64,000 bases of DNA. Origin: Usnea hakonensis. Lineage: Eukaryota > Ascomycota > Lecanoromycetes > Lecanorales > Parmeliaceae. Shown here piece after piece: positions 1-11,400 of this stretch (positions are counted from its first letter, which is position 1; the number at the start of each line of letters is the position of its first letter). Under the pieces are notes generated by a model. It saw only the letters and a program-made list of their open reading frames with translations. It ran no database searches and was not told the origin of the DNA. A program made the translations under genes and the position numbers. Location of the stretch: assembly GCA_013423325.1 (NCBI GenBank), contig BLJB01000126.1, positions 62,001-126,000 of the forward strand, read 5' to 3'.

Positions 1-365
1 ACATTGTTTTCAAGATTTGATGGACTTTTTGCTGTCTGAACGAAGGGACTTGGGAACGGATTTTGAAGAATTGGATAAAGTAAGATAAGTACTTACACAT
101 GGCCGACCCCACCACCCGAGGCGACCCCACCTGATTAAGCGCACGAACCAAGTGGGCCCGAGGGAGCCGCTGTCAGATAACGGATAACGGTCTCCACGTT
201 TTACCATATAGTAATCCACGTGGAATTCAATTGCCACATCTCAGTATTGTGAAACATCCGAGCTATGTTTGAACCACGCATGAGTCAGACTGGACCTTAG
301 GTAGTCTATGGTAGTATCAAAAACCTTGTCACCTTTGAGTCCAGTAGCCCGGTGCTCTCTTCGAC
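1..365. other. Intergenic, upstream of the amidohydrolase
   Basis: No coding region supported. The last part before 366 is presumably the promoter of the amidohydrolase gene, but I see no clear TATA element or recognised operator. Confidence 0.5.
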
Positions 366-1484
366 ATGGCGCCAACTCCAATCGTGGATATACACACGCA
401 CGTATACCCAGCTACCTACCTTAACCTTCTACGCTCTCGCACCAAGGTCCCATACCTCTTCGACCTACCCGAAAACTCTGCCCCGCCGCGCCTCATAATC
501 CTCCCCTCAGACGACGATCCAGCCCTCCCCGCTCATCAACGCGGCCGGCCCATCGACTCATCATACTCATCAACAGACCAAAAGCTCGCGTTTATGAAGA
601 CGCACAGTATTACCACTTCCGTCATCTCGCTTGCGAACCCATGGCTCGACTTTCTAAGTCCCGAAGAAGGGCCCCAATGGGCGGACACGGTCAACCAAGA
701 ACTCGAGGACATTTGCGCCACAAGCCAAAACAGCCTCTACGCCTTCGCGACCCTCCCCCTCTCCGCATCTCCTTCGCACATCTCAGCTGCGATCCAAAAT
801 CTTAGACTTCTACCCCATATACGCGGTATCATCCTCGGTACCACCGGCCTCTCCCAAGGCCTCGACGATCCCGCCCTCGAGCCCATCTGGTCCGCTCTGG
901 AAGCCGCCAAGCTACTCATATTCCTCCACCCGCACTACGGCCTTCCAAGCTCGGTGTACGGGCCACGAGCTAGTGATTACGGACACGTCTTAGCGCTCAG
1001 CTTGGGATTTCCGATGGAGACTACGATTGCGTTCACACGGATGTGGTTGAGTGGGGTTTTTGATCGTCATCCCAGGCTCAAGGTATTGATTGCACATGCC
1101 GGGGGCACTGTGCCTTTCCTTTCCGGTCGCATCGATAGCTGTGTGCAACACGAAAGGCATTTTTCAGAGAATGAAGATGGGGGTCGAGGACCGAAGAGGG
1201 GGTTGAAAGACGTGCTCAGAGAGAATATCTGGTTGGACGCTGTGGTGTATTCGCCTACCGGCGTCAAAGCGGCCGTGGAGGTGGTGGGCAAGGACAGGGT
1301 GCTGTTTGGGACCGATCATCCGTTCTTCCCCCCATTGGAGGAGGGGAAAGAGGAGTGGATGAGTGTGAACACTAATGTGCAGGCGGTCAAAGAGGCTCTT
1401 GGCGACGACGAGCAGGGTGCTGCAAAAGTGCTGGGTGGTAATGCTATTGAGCTTCTGGGACTTGACGCTCCAAGCCATGGTTGA
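366..1484 (+). CDS. Amidohydrolase, ACMSD-like decarboxylase family
   Basis: Intronless 372-residue protein of the amidohydrolase-2 superfamily, closest in type to 2-amino-3-carboxymuconate-6-semialdehyde decarboxylase (ACMSD) and related aromatic acid or uracil-5-carboxylate decarboxylases. Visible metal-site motifs are DIHTH (His10, His12), HPH (His188, His190), HAGG (His244) and GTDHPFF (Asp317). Length and motif order fit a complete (beta/alpha)8 barrel. No signal peptide is seen, so it is probably cytosolic. The family binds one divalent metal and removes carboxylate groups from aromatic or conjugated acids. The exact substrate cannot be read from sequence. The first ATG of the frame gives the HxH motif at its usual place near the N terminus. 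No pathway partner lies next to it. Confidence 0.88.
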   Translation: MAPTPIVDIHTHVYPATYLNLLRSRTKVPYLFDLPENSAPPRLIILPSDDDPALPAHQRGRPIDSSYSSTDQKLAFMKTHSITTSVISLANPWLDFLSPEEGPQWADTVNQELEDICATSQNSLYAFATLPLSASPSHISAAIQNLRLLPHIRGIILGTTGLSQGLDDPALEPIWSALEAAKLLIFLHPHYGLPSSVYGPRASDYGHVLALSLGFPMETTIAFTRMWLSGVFDRHPRLKVLIAHAGGTVPFLSGRIDSCVQHERHFSENEDGGRGPKRGLKDVLRENIWLDAVVYSPTGVKAAVEVVGKDRVLFGTDHPFFPPLEEGKEEWMSVNTNVQAVKEALGDDEQGAAKVLGGNAIELLGLDAPSHG

Positions 1485-1825
1485 GATCTCCAGTCTCCTA
1501 ATTCCAAGCATCTCACACATTTCCAAGTGAAGATGCACATAGCCAGCAGCCAATAATGAAGCCGCCATCCGTCAATCCATTCAATTTCAGAAGGCTGAAT
1601 CCCACGATCCTAACGGCCAATAATGGGACTACACACCTCGTGGCGTGCGCACATGCGTATTTAAAGTTTTCGGATACTTTACCAGAAAGTCAAGAATCGC
1701 GCTCCGAATCAAATGAACCTCGTCTCCCGAAAGCAAAGCAAAGCAAAGCAAATTAGCAATCAAGCAGAGGGACGATGCAAGTTGGCGGGATCTTGATCAT
1801 GTTATGCGTATGAACGCAGGAGCTG

Positions 1826-2635
1826 CCCAACTCACCTGGGGACAGTCCCCCTACCACAGTCCCCCTGTACACTAAAATAAGCCTCCCGTGCACCATAGAC
1901 ACATTAAGCTTTAGGCCCCACCAAATTACAGTGGGGCCTTGCGCTTGGCCTGTCCACCCATGGCGAGACCCCTGTTAGCCGTGCTGGGAATGTAGACTAC
2001 TATACCGCCCATATCTACGAGAGGACCGGTATCGGTAGCCTGTTCCCCTATATAGATTGCGCATTTTTCTCCCTCTTGTAGGCGGGCGTATAGTCAAGTC
2101 CTTCAAGTCTTCTCAAACATCCCATATCGAATATCCTATATCACTTGGCCTGCAGTCATGAATACCGTGGACTACAATACCGCTGTTGTAGATAAAAAGA
2201 GACGTGCATTCGCTACTTTTCTAGCCGGTCACAAGTATCCTCCTGCAACTGGCGAGGTCTTTCCAGACAAGGATACAGCTTCAGCCTTATTCATAGTGTT
2301 AATATCACAGTACTTTCGTACATCAAATACCAGTTCTAGAAATAATTCAAGGTTTTTTCATCATTTCCTACCGCAGCACGATTTGAACCGTGTACCTTCT
2401 AGTGAAATCTACGCAGCGAAATCCACTATATCGTGCCTCGTTACCATGTAACGCCCTAAATAATTACATGATTCGTGAAAGAAAGAAGTCATGAATGCAT
2501 TTGATATCTACCATTCCAAGGCCCGTACCAAGCCGGGTGGCTGCGGGCATTACCGGCCTCGCTTATTTGGCCAATAAGAGGTCTTCTTCAGTGTAGGGGG
2601 ACTGTGGTAGGGGGACTGTCCCCAGGTGAGTTGGG
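1826..2635. mobile_element. 810-bp element bounded by 41-bp perfect inverted repeats
   Basis: Positions 1826-1866 and 2595-2635 are exact reverse complements over 41 bases; both contain ACCTGGGGACAGTCCCCC-like sequence. The 728 bases between them encode no transposase that I can recognise. An open stretch at 2158-2451 has no family resemblance. The flanks just outside, AGCTG on the left and AGCCG on the right, could be an eroded target duplication, but this is weak. A minus-strand segment near 2375-2440 has an A-box-like and a B-box-like motif, so a Pol III type promoter is possible. The best reading is a non-autonomous DNA transposon or large MITE. The family is unknown. Confidence 0.6.
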
Positions 2636-3464
2636 AGCCGCCATTTGGGCTGCTGGTAGATATTCGAGGAAAGACGGGGCAAGGCAAGCTGGGGACAGAA
2701 GGTATGGTGGAGACCATGCAGTCGCTGTAGAAGCACGAATCGGGCTCGTTATGTTGGCCGTGCCAGTACATGAGAAGTTCCGATCGAGTACTGCCAGTGT
2801 GCACACAGAAAGACAAGAATATGAGAGGATCCAGGCATGAAACCGCTTTCGTCTCCATTAATATCTATGTTCATCATTGTGATCCTTCGAGGTGGCAGAA
2901 ATTCGAAGCTGAAGGATTGAGTTTGCATGAGAGGTACTAACCGTTACTGGACTAGTCTCTCTCCATGATGGATCTCGAAACGTTTGCCTCATTTTCAATC
3001 TGCAGGGAATGGGATCCTTCTGCTCAGATCATTGATATTAGGCGATAATTGATTATAATATTTTTGAAGTTGCGGGAAAAGGGGAAAAAGATGTCGTAAG
3101 GCTGCAGATGGCTGCCTACGTTGCCTGACAATTACTCTATTATTAAAACTTTGTTGCATTTCTATCGCACGCCGAGCACCTATTGTCGCATGGCCCCCTC
3201 CCCCCACACAACCCCCCCCTCCATCCCCCCTTTTACGCGGATCATGCTGTACTACATTACTCCAGCTCAATCCCGTGTTCATTGCAATCGCAAAATAATG
3301 AATCCTATGCGTCACACATCGACCTCAAATATTCCACTTCGACTCCCCTCGAGAATCCCACCTTAGCCCTCTCCATGACACCGAATCTCGTCGCTTACTC
3401 CAACATATCTACGGCCATCTATCCATAGCTCTCGCCCCAGGCCTGGCAGATAAGATCATGAATT
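2636..3464. other. Intergenic between the inverted-repeat element and the ankyrin gene
   Basis: No convincing gene. It contains a C-rich run near 3190-3230, and the 3' part is presumably the promoter of the ankyrin gene that starts at 3465. Confidence 0.4.
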
Positions 3465-4950
3465 ATGAGCGGGTTGGAAATATATGGAGCCACAGGTACC
3501 TTTTCCACATCGTCGGCCTTAATGAAGCTGACATGGAGAATTAGCGACTGCCGCTGGGCTGGTCAAAGTCGTCATCGAAGTGAAAAAATATTTCAATAAG
3601 ACCGCTGAAGAATTGGAAGCCCTCCAACAAGCCAAGGTCGCCGGAATCGACCAGATTGCCTCCCTGCGAACCGTCACGAAGTCGATTCCATTATCCTTTA
3701 TCAAATTGAACACCGATGTCCTTGACCTACTCAGCCAAGAAGATAAGGATAGTATTAAAGAGATTATGAAGGGTATGAACAAAGAAATTGAAAAATGCGA
3801 GGGCACAGTGTCCAAGCTCAAAGCTCATACGAGAAAGACGCTCTATACCACGTCCGAGTTGGAAGTATTGCGTGGCCAGTTGCATCAAGCTCTCAGTACA
3901 CTCCTGTACTTACAGGGGGCTCTTACCGGGTTAGTGAGTCATCAACTTAATAACAATACACAGACTGACGCTTTTGAATTTGGAAAACCAGAATTATAGG
4001 CATGGAAACATTGCGACGTGTCAGCCGTGGTAGTGCAGAACATGATAGGCCCCAAAACCCACGAAGCTCTATGCTTGAGGATATTTCTCCACCTAGTCGT
4101 CAGGACACGGTTGATTCCACACGGTCGATGTCAACTGTAACGTCAGCACAATCCCCTGAGTCTGTATCCACTATCAGATCTACGTCCTCTAAAACTTTGA
4201 CGAACACGTCTCGTTCTATAACACTTATCGAGAGCAAGCAACTACGTTCTGCCGTGGACGAGGGAGACAGCAAATATATCGAGCGGCTTATTGGACAGAG
4301 AGCCACAGAAGATGATGTAAGTAACGTACTCACACCCGTTCTTGCGCCTCTTTGTTTTTGATTGAAATGCCCCTCTAATATTAGCCCTATGAGCCCACGC
4401 TGAATCCAACCCTTAGCAAGAATCGTGGAAGGCCTCCGCCCTCCATCAAGCCTGCAGCTTTCGCCGCAAATCACTCGTCGAAATCCTCCTCTCCTTCAAT
4501 CCTAATATTCACGTATTTGATCAGTCTGGTCTCGGCGTGATGCACGCCACTATCGGCACCTCCGAACAGCTCTCCGAGCCCAAAGAGCAAGCTGCTGCCG
4601 ATATACTGCAACTCTTGGCAGACTACGATCTCTCACTCATATGCTCCGTAGACAAAGACAAGCGGCAACCTATTCATTACTGCGCTATGACAGGAAACTA
4701 CCGTGCGGCGCAGTATATACTCAAAGTCGATCGCAGTAGGATCAACGCGACCGATAGCAGCAAGAAAACGCCGCTGTATCATGTCTGCGAGCACCACAGC
4801 CCGAACAGGAGGCTGGTAAAATTGCTGTTGCAGAATGGCGGTGACTTCGGGACGAAGAGAAGACCGAGTATGGAGAAAGCCAAGCTGAAGAAGGTCAAGA
4901 AGATGTTGGAGGATGAGGAGGCCAGGAGGAAACTCACATTGTCTTCATGA
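3465..4950 (+). CDS. Ankyrin-repeat protein with fungal N-terminal helical domain
   Basis: Predicted join 3465-3495, 3545-3929, 3992-4316, 4417-4950; 1,275 coding bases, 424 residues, all phases consistent. The tiny first exon encodes MSGLEIYGAT. The start was chosen because it joins in frame to the conserved ATAAGLVKVVIEVKKYF segment. Residues 1-140 form a helical domain like those at the N termini of fungal STAND/NLR and ankyrin proteins. A serine-rich linker follows (about 145-210). The C-terminal half carries ankyrin-like units such as LHQACSFRRKSLVEILLSFN and KTPLYHVCEHHSPNRRLVKL. The introns carry CTGAC/CTGAA branch sites. No catalytic domain is seen; it is probably a cytosolic interaction protein. 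Fungi use this architecture in signalling and non-self recognition, but its partner is unknown. Confidence 0.72.
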
Positions 4951-6600
4951 CTGAGAGGGCAGATGGTGAGACGAGATTATGGGAATCCACGATCATGAAT
5001 GATTACCACGATCTCAACGACTGGTTGATCGTAACGGCGCAAATTCTGGCTCATTACGGGAATTGCCAACGATGCAATAGTGCTGTCGTACGCAACATGG
5101 CGCAGCGCCGGAGAAAGGTCTCAGATCCAACAGCAGACTCGACGATTGGGAGCGAAGTATAAGACACCCAACCCACATCATCACAAGCAAAGGAAGAGGA
5201 GAATGATGACGAGCCCAAAGGAACTCTTCGACCGCTTTTTTGGAATGCAGTATTTCCAAGATTTTCATTCGGTGTTGTTGGGGTAAAAATGTTTATCTAT
5301 GTATCGCACATTTTTCGTTTTCATGATACCATGGGATGTTTTGTACACTATTCATCGATAGCAAAGGAGTTGTAGGATAGGAAGGCACTGGGCGGGAGAG
5401 GATCCGGTGTTTGAAGAAAAACGGAGTCGTCGGCCATATGTCCAGATGGCTCATTTTGTTTGGTAAAGCGGGACTGGCTGCCTTTCAGGTACAGGTTGGC
5501 TAGGCCGAGGGGAAAAGATGCACTTGTTACGCTTTTGTTCTATGATGAATGTATACCATGACCCAACTTCATCCGTAAGACGAAATGAAATGTTTTGTGC
5601 GGAGCCCTGTTCTGGGGGTCTTCGCTAAAGACAAAGCGCGTGTGTGGGTGTGAAATCAAATATACACATAATGACACGTGTAAAGGCCGGGAAATGGTTC
5701 GGGGGAAAAAAACCTTCTGGAGCCTAGAGACACTCTGGATGTAGAGATAGAAGAGGGAGGTAGATTGAGTATTAGCATTGTTCCTATACTTACCCCTATT
5801 TGTTCCCCTTCGCTGTATATTAGGGAGCTAGGTAGTATCCATTTCTTAAACCTATCAATTTTGCGTTATAGTCGTGGATCAAGATCCTATTCGTTTACAC
5901 GACTCTTTAAGATATCCCCTCTGATATAGCCCCTTGCATAAGAGTGCCGGCCTAGAGATCCTTCGGGGAATGATAATTGCATCTATAGGATTCGAACCCA
6001 CACGACTACTGATGTATACTCCTTCATCCATAGGGAAGCCTCGGTGGTAGTACCGTGGCAGTACTTGTCACGCACTACCATCAGGCACCACCACTAGCAG
6101 TCGAAAATGCAACGTGCAAAAGATAGGGTTGCAAGGCCAGAATTCCAGCGATACTTTCTGCACACCACGGCCAAGATATTACTCTACACTAAAGGTAATT
6201 CGTGCGGCTACCTTGGCATGCATGCAGCATGGGAGGAGCAGGCTGAGGAAGGCTGAGGAAGGCCGTGTAAGCCTCCTCTACTAGACACCACCTCAATGAC
6301 AAGGCAGATTCAGGCGTCGAGAACGCCTTGCTTTCAGGACGCAGCTTCACTATCAATGCAATATTACTGGATCGGCCGCCGAAATGCTGCGCTATGATTA
6401 TAATTGTGATTGTCCACCCACTCCCGCATCAACTCTGTGCTATTTCTAGGCAAAGTACCAGCCTTGCATTGTCCAAATGTCTTCCGTGACCCCCACCTAA
6501 ACCCCTCCAACATCATCATCCTCTGACTCCCGGTCCTGAGGTCCATGCGACGTCTTCTTTCGATTGAATGGCATAGCTTTGCTCCGCTATATGCTCCAAA
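4951..6600. other. Gene-free stretch with a tRNA-like B-box
   Basis: No supported coding region over about 1.6 kb. The minus strand near 5985-6000 reads GGGTTCGAATCC, a textbook Pol III B-box, but the sequence around it does not fold into a tRNA with a paired acceptor stem. It may be a tRNA relic or a SINE-like head. A short direct repeat of GGCTGAGGAA occurs near 6240-6260. Confidence 0.35.
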
Positions 6601-9319
6601 ATGGATCGCATCAAGCCCAGAGCATTCGTAAGATCGAGGGGCCCGCGACCGGTAAGTCGACGCCAGCCTGACGTGTGATACGCTGATATCCAACAAAAAA
6701 AATAAGGCTACCAAGAAAGACTTGATAGAGCGCTTCGATCACTTGATGAAAGACAATAAAGGCGGTATTGTCGATTTTCCTCTCCGATATATTGAGGATC
6801 ATGCTCTGAATGACTCTCTTGAGCCATTGCGAAAAACTTGTGATGGCTTAATCACTGACGAGGAATTGTACAAGGGCGCCCAGCTTGCGAAAGGTCCGCG
6901 TAATCCTGTGAGAGACTTTTCGCACGTTCCTACGTTGACGCATCGCAGTGGGTCATTTGCTTGATGTTGGTAAGGAGGTGACGATACCTCTTACTCCAGG
7001 CGAGAAAAATTCACTCGAGATTCAAAGATCTTCTGCTTTTTGGAAAGAGCCAAAGGAGCTACTGCTAACGCTATTCGCGTGCTCTCTGGCTAGCTTGACG
7101 CAAGGTTGGGATCAAGCAGCTAATGGCAATCTGGGATGGCCAAGCGACTTTGGGCTCAGTGTTGACATCAATCATCCAAATGGCAGAGATACTTGGATTT
7201 TTGGTGGCATTAATAGCATCATGTGGTTCTCGGCGGCCATTCTGGGATCCTACCTATCGGACCCTATCAGTGAACATATCGGGAGACGTGGTGCACTCTT
7301 CGTTGCTGCCATATGCAGCTTCTCGTCTGTCATTGCTGCTTCACAGACTCAGAGCTGGCATGGCTTGATGGGGTGTCGCATCATCTTGGGCCTAGGAATC
7401 GGTGGGAAAGCTTCCGTGGTACCAATATTGGAAAGTGAAGTTACTCCTTCAAGCAAAAGAGGCCGACTTCTGGTTGGCTGGCAAGTCTTCGTTGCCGCTG
7501 GTCTTTTGTGTGGCTATACGGCATCGTACATTCTGCGTGATAATTGGAGACATCAGGTTCTATCGGGCGCTATTCCGGCTTTCGCTCTCCTGGTGTTCAC
7601 TTGGGCATCGTGCGAAAGCCCTAGATGGCTCATCATCCAAGGAAAATACGACAAAGCCTTCACAACCCTGGTGAGACTTCGAAAAGAACGTGTCCTTGCT
7701 GCAAAGGAACTCTGCTCGATCTACTACCAAATTCAAGCCGAGCGATGGCTATTCTCTGGCAAACGGGATGTAGACGAAGAAGAAGAATCGGAGAATGCCA
7801 ATCCGTTCATGCCTGAATTGGTTCGAACAAGCTACTTCCGTCGTTTGATAAATCATTATACATTCCCTCGGATTCGAAGGGCTGCCATTGCGGCGATGAT
7901 AGTCATGCTATCGCAACAGCTGTCGGGTATAAATATCATCGCTCTTCTGGCTACGACGTTCTTCACCACAGGAGAACTTCGTATTTCAACTCCATCCGAA
8001 TCACAGATAGACAGTTATAAATTGGCCATTGGATTCGGCGCTGCAAATACTATCTTCTCGACAATCGCATACTTTCTCGTAGAGAATAAGGAAGAGCAGA
8101 GGACTGAGACGGAGATCGGCACTAACCCTGGAGATGACAGATCCGAAGCAGACAATCTATCGCAAGAGAGTCTACCAGAAATAGACGGTGGCCAGATAGA
8201 TCTCTCTAATGGCAACCACAGACTCCCTCCCTCTCGTATTGTGACACCTCACAGACTATCTGCAATCGATGCACATGTCCGATTTGAACAAGACGATAAG
8301 TCCTCCTCGGAAATTGCAGACGCCAAATCCATCAAACCAATCAGCCAGCATCTGGAATATTCGAATGCCCCATCCGAAACGAACTCCATAGCATCCGTTC
8401 CTGACAATCATGACAGCCAGAGCGAGAACGACACGCTTTATGAATTCGAAAGTTCTTCGAGACAATTGCGCGGCCGTCGCTTCCTTCTCCTCGTCTCTTT
8501 GGCCGGCGGGATGTTGACACTTCTGATCACCTCGCTTTGCTTCAACATCCACCAATCTAGTCCGGCACGCTTACCCCTGATAGCACTTTTCATCTATGTA
8601 TTTACGCTGTTTTACTCTGTTGGGGCAGGGGCCATCCCTTTCTTATATTGCGCAGAGGTATGCACATAGCTCCTTCTTCCCCATCTCCATGCTCTATCCA
8701 TCTTCTAATTCCCTACATTGCCCATCTATCTGGCCCTCCGCACCCTGTTTTGTTTCTTTCCACACCAGCACACAACGGCTGACCCCATTCCCGCCTTGTT
8801 CCTAACCAGGTATTCCCCAACGAGGGCCGCGAAATCGGCATGTCGTGGTCCACCTTCTGGAATTTCTCCGGCGCCGGCCTCCTCACCCTCTTTGTCCCCT
8901 TCGGCATCAACTGGGGCCACGGCAAGCTCCTCGGCATCTTCTCCGGCTTCAACGCCCTGGCCTTCATCCTCGTCTGGTTCCTCGTCCCCTCCACCAACCA
9001 GACCGCGACGCTGGAGGACATGTCCTACATCTTCGGCCGCAAGCTGCGCCAGCACGCCAAGGCGCAGGCGAAGCGCCTCCTGCCCGGGAGTCAGGTCCGG
9101 GGCCCTCGAACGCAGTGGATGACGGCGTTGGGGAATGGGCAGGGGGGAAGCGTAAGCACTGTTGAAGTTGGGAAGAAGGTTGTCGTCGAGGTTGAGGAAG
9201 GTGTTGGTCTTGAAGTTGGCGAGAAGGGGATGGGTAATGGGGCGGTTGGACAGGGCTTGGGGATTATAGCGGACCCGGATGCTATTGAGCCGGCAGCTCA
9301 AAAGTCAAAAGAGGTTTGA
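6601..9319 (+). CDS. MFS sugar/polyol-type transporter
   Basis: Predicted join 6601-6651, 6707-6899, 6949-8657, 8810-9319; 2,463 coding bases, 820 residues, phases consistent. It is a plasma-membrane major facilitator of the sugar/inositol type. After a cytosolic N-terminal extension (about 80 residues) come QGWDQAANGN after TM1, EHIGRRGALF in the TM2-3 loop, SPRWLI at the end of TM6, SQQLSGINIIALL in TM7, and ending YCAEVFPNEGREIGMSW around TM10, where exon 3 joins exon 4. A polar loop of about 115-120 residues, rich in Asp, Glu and Ser, lies between FGAANTIFSTIAYFL and GRRFLLL, where relatives have a short loop. With this insert the protein is longer than the usual 500-650 residues. The substrate is not readable. 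The second exon was found only by splice logic. Confidence 0.82.
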
Positions 9320-9523
9320 GGGATGAATGGGTAATAATGTTTGAACTGATAATTTCATCTTCACATGACCTGTCCTGATCGGATGATATGACGTGTGGAT
9401 GACATGTATGATAATTATGACAATTTCGGCACCTTTCTTGATTTCAATATATACAGCTAGGGAAAGGATCTTCTGTCCTCAATCTACCCACTAAAGAGAG
9501 ACAACTTGCTTTGGGGAGCGGAA
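9320..9523. other. Intergenic
   Basis: Short AT-rich spacer after the transporter; nothing recognised. Confidence 0.4.
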
Positions 9524-9889
9524 TCAATAATGAAGAATGCCGCTTAGGGCCGTCGCCGTCGTCTCGCTGCTCGCCAACACCAAGATCTCAAATGTTGCGT
9601 AGATCTCCTCTATGCTTATACCCTTCTCGTCGTTATACCGGCAGAAATATGTCATGAAATCCGCGCGTTGCGGATCGTCACCGATGTCGAGTCGCTTGTC
9701 GACCTTGTGCTTTGCAAACTCGAACCTCTGCATCCGCTGCGCTTGGATGTTTTCCGGGATCAGGAAGGGCACGACGGACCGGAGGATGGGCTGTCTGCGT
9801 CCTCTTAGCAACTCGATCGATGAAGTAACGAGAGGCTGGTGTTCTAGCGAGATAGAACGATACTTGGAAATCATTGTTTCTTTAAGCAA
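9524..9889 (-). pseudogene. Cytochrome P450 fragment (central region only)
   Basis: About 121 codons match the middle of a fungal class II P450: an F-G region with KRLDIGDDPQRADFMTYF, then NDEKGISIEEIYATFEILVL and the I-helix ASSETTATALSG. The oxygen-activating I-helix is present. The N-terminal membrane anchor, the ExxR motif and the heme-binding FxxGxxxCxG loop are absent, and the frame ends right after the I-helix. Just upstream, another frame reads GAGCGCCTTGCT-type sequence expected of the same enzyme, so a frameshift adds to the damage. It lies 24 bases downstream of the stop of the truncated DHA1 transporter, on the same strand. It cannot encode an active enzyme. Confidence 0.8.
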
Positions 9890-9913
9890 GGCGCTCCATT
9901 ACAAGCTGATTTA

Positions 9914-11400
9914 TTACTCATCTACCATAAAACATAGGTCAATGCCAATGCCGTACGGGATTCCAGACAGAGCTGGGACGATCCAGTGAATCTTGGGTGT
10001 TGCAGTCCATGCCTAGAAGAGCTACCTTAGCATCTTGGCCACTACGACATGGACACTGTGGAAACGTACCAACCAAAATTGAGATAGTGCGTATAGAGGC
10101 CCTCCGACGCAAGCTAGCGGTAAGCGACGGTATTCCTCACGCTGTGCCCAAGCTTTCCCCTGGCTTTTGCTCTTCTGCAGGAAACTGTCATACCAAAGGA
10201 AAACGAGCATGGCGATGATTGCTCCTACCCCGACTGCCCAAATGTGAGCCTGAGCGACGTGATGTGGAAAGAAGCACTTACTGGGAATGAGCATACAGGC
10301 AGCTTCGCCGGAGGACATACCATAGGTACCTAGATAACGGCACATTAGCTTGCTCGCTATTTGTAGGGAGGCGTACTGAATCTACATGCCTTGGAAGATG
10401 ATTGGGTAGGCCTCAAAATAAAGGAAAAGTATCGAGTATTGGTAGAGCAAGTATAAGTCCGTCAATAGGACCATTGGCTCGAGGAACATACGCATTGGTC
10501 TCGTAAGTGCTTTTCGAACCCAATTTTGACGAACGGCTTTTCCTTCGACTTCTGCGAGAGTAGCGTCTGGTCGATCCTTCTCCAAGGAAATATTCCCAAC
10601 GGTGTGCTGACGAAGGATAGTGGGCAAGAATGTTTCTGTACCAAAGGTATCAGATTAAAAGAAGTTTGTCACTTTTCAGTACACCTACCAGGCAACATCA
10701 GAAGCAGCGGCCAATTAGCTCCAGCCATTATCAGACTTATCCAGAACATCCACCGCCAGTCGCTGACAGTAGAAAATCCAGCAATGATCGGCCCAACAAG
10801 GGGACCGAGGTTCGATGTCAAGCCCAAAATCATCACAGCGGTTCCTCGAGGCCTCAGATCCGGGTACAAATCGCTGAACATGCCTCCAAGAACGGCTTGG
10901 GGTGCCGAGGCTCCTACGCCAACAAGGAAGCGGAAACAAAGTAGGGCTGGCCAGGTCCGAGCCAGGGCGCAGGCCATTGTAAAGATAGTGTAAAGAGCAA
11001 AAGATGAAAGGAAACAAATCCTTCTTCCGTAAGATTCGCTGACAGGGCTGAAGACGAGAGGCCCGAAGATATATCCAATGAGAAATACCGCAACTGGAAG
11101 TGAGGTTTGGTGGTTGCTATTGACATGAAACGCAGCGTTCAGTCTATCTATAGCCCCACTGGGTAGACTTGAGCTTAGAGTGGTGTTGAAATTGATCAGG
11201 AGGCCTGTGACTACGACAAAGAGCTTCTTATTCTACTGATAATTTCAGCAGAGCCTGGCACGGGGGAGGAGACGATTACGTACTGAAGACCAATTCCCCG
11301 CAGATGCTGAATGTTCGCCATCGAAGGAGGATATATTAGCAGAGGACTTCTCTACTACGACAGATGGGCGAGCAGTGGCTGACAAGTCTTTCTCGGGCAT
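9914..11400 (-). CDS. DHA1-type MFS transporter, C-terminally short
   Basis: Predicted complement of join 9914-10012, 10070-10233, 10282-10329, 10390-10635, 10689-11232, 11284-11400; 1,218 bases, 405 residues, all six exons in phase. It is a drug:H+ antiporter-like facilitator in the plasma membrane. Visible motifs are SSSLPSGAID, SVPVSES/GRRI-type loop 2-3 (PVSESYGRRICF), the motif C-like GPLVGPIIAGF, DWRWMFWISLI, MLPETFLPTILRQH, YEEYRRLPLA-type REEYRRLPLACVGGPLY and HWIVPALSGIPYGIGID. Family members run to 480-520 residues. This one stops after LCFMVDE, losing the last membrane helices. The intron 10330-10389 has a GC donor. A stop directly before the P450 relic suggests a recombination scar. 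It is probably expressed but perhaps non-functional. Confidence 0.72.

Noticed and set aside
2375..2445. tRNA-like sequence on the minus strand
   Set aside because: A- and B-box-like words are spaced well, but the T-arm and acceptor stem compete for the same bases, so no cloverleaf forms.
2158..2451. 97-codon open stretch inside the inverted-repeat element
   Set aside because: No transposase or other domain features, and no splice support.
5985..6065. tRNA-like sequence with a perfect B-box on the minus strand
   Set aside because: No matching 5' acceptor strand at the right distance; kept only as a note in the gap entry.
8726..9301. Long minus-strand open frame opposite the transporter 3' exon
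   Set aside because: Shadow of a GC-rich coding exon; the plus-strand frame carries clear transporter motifs.
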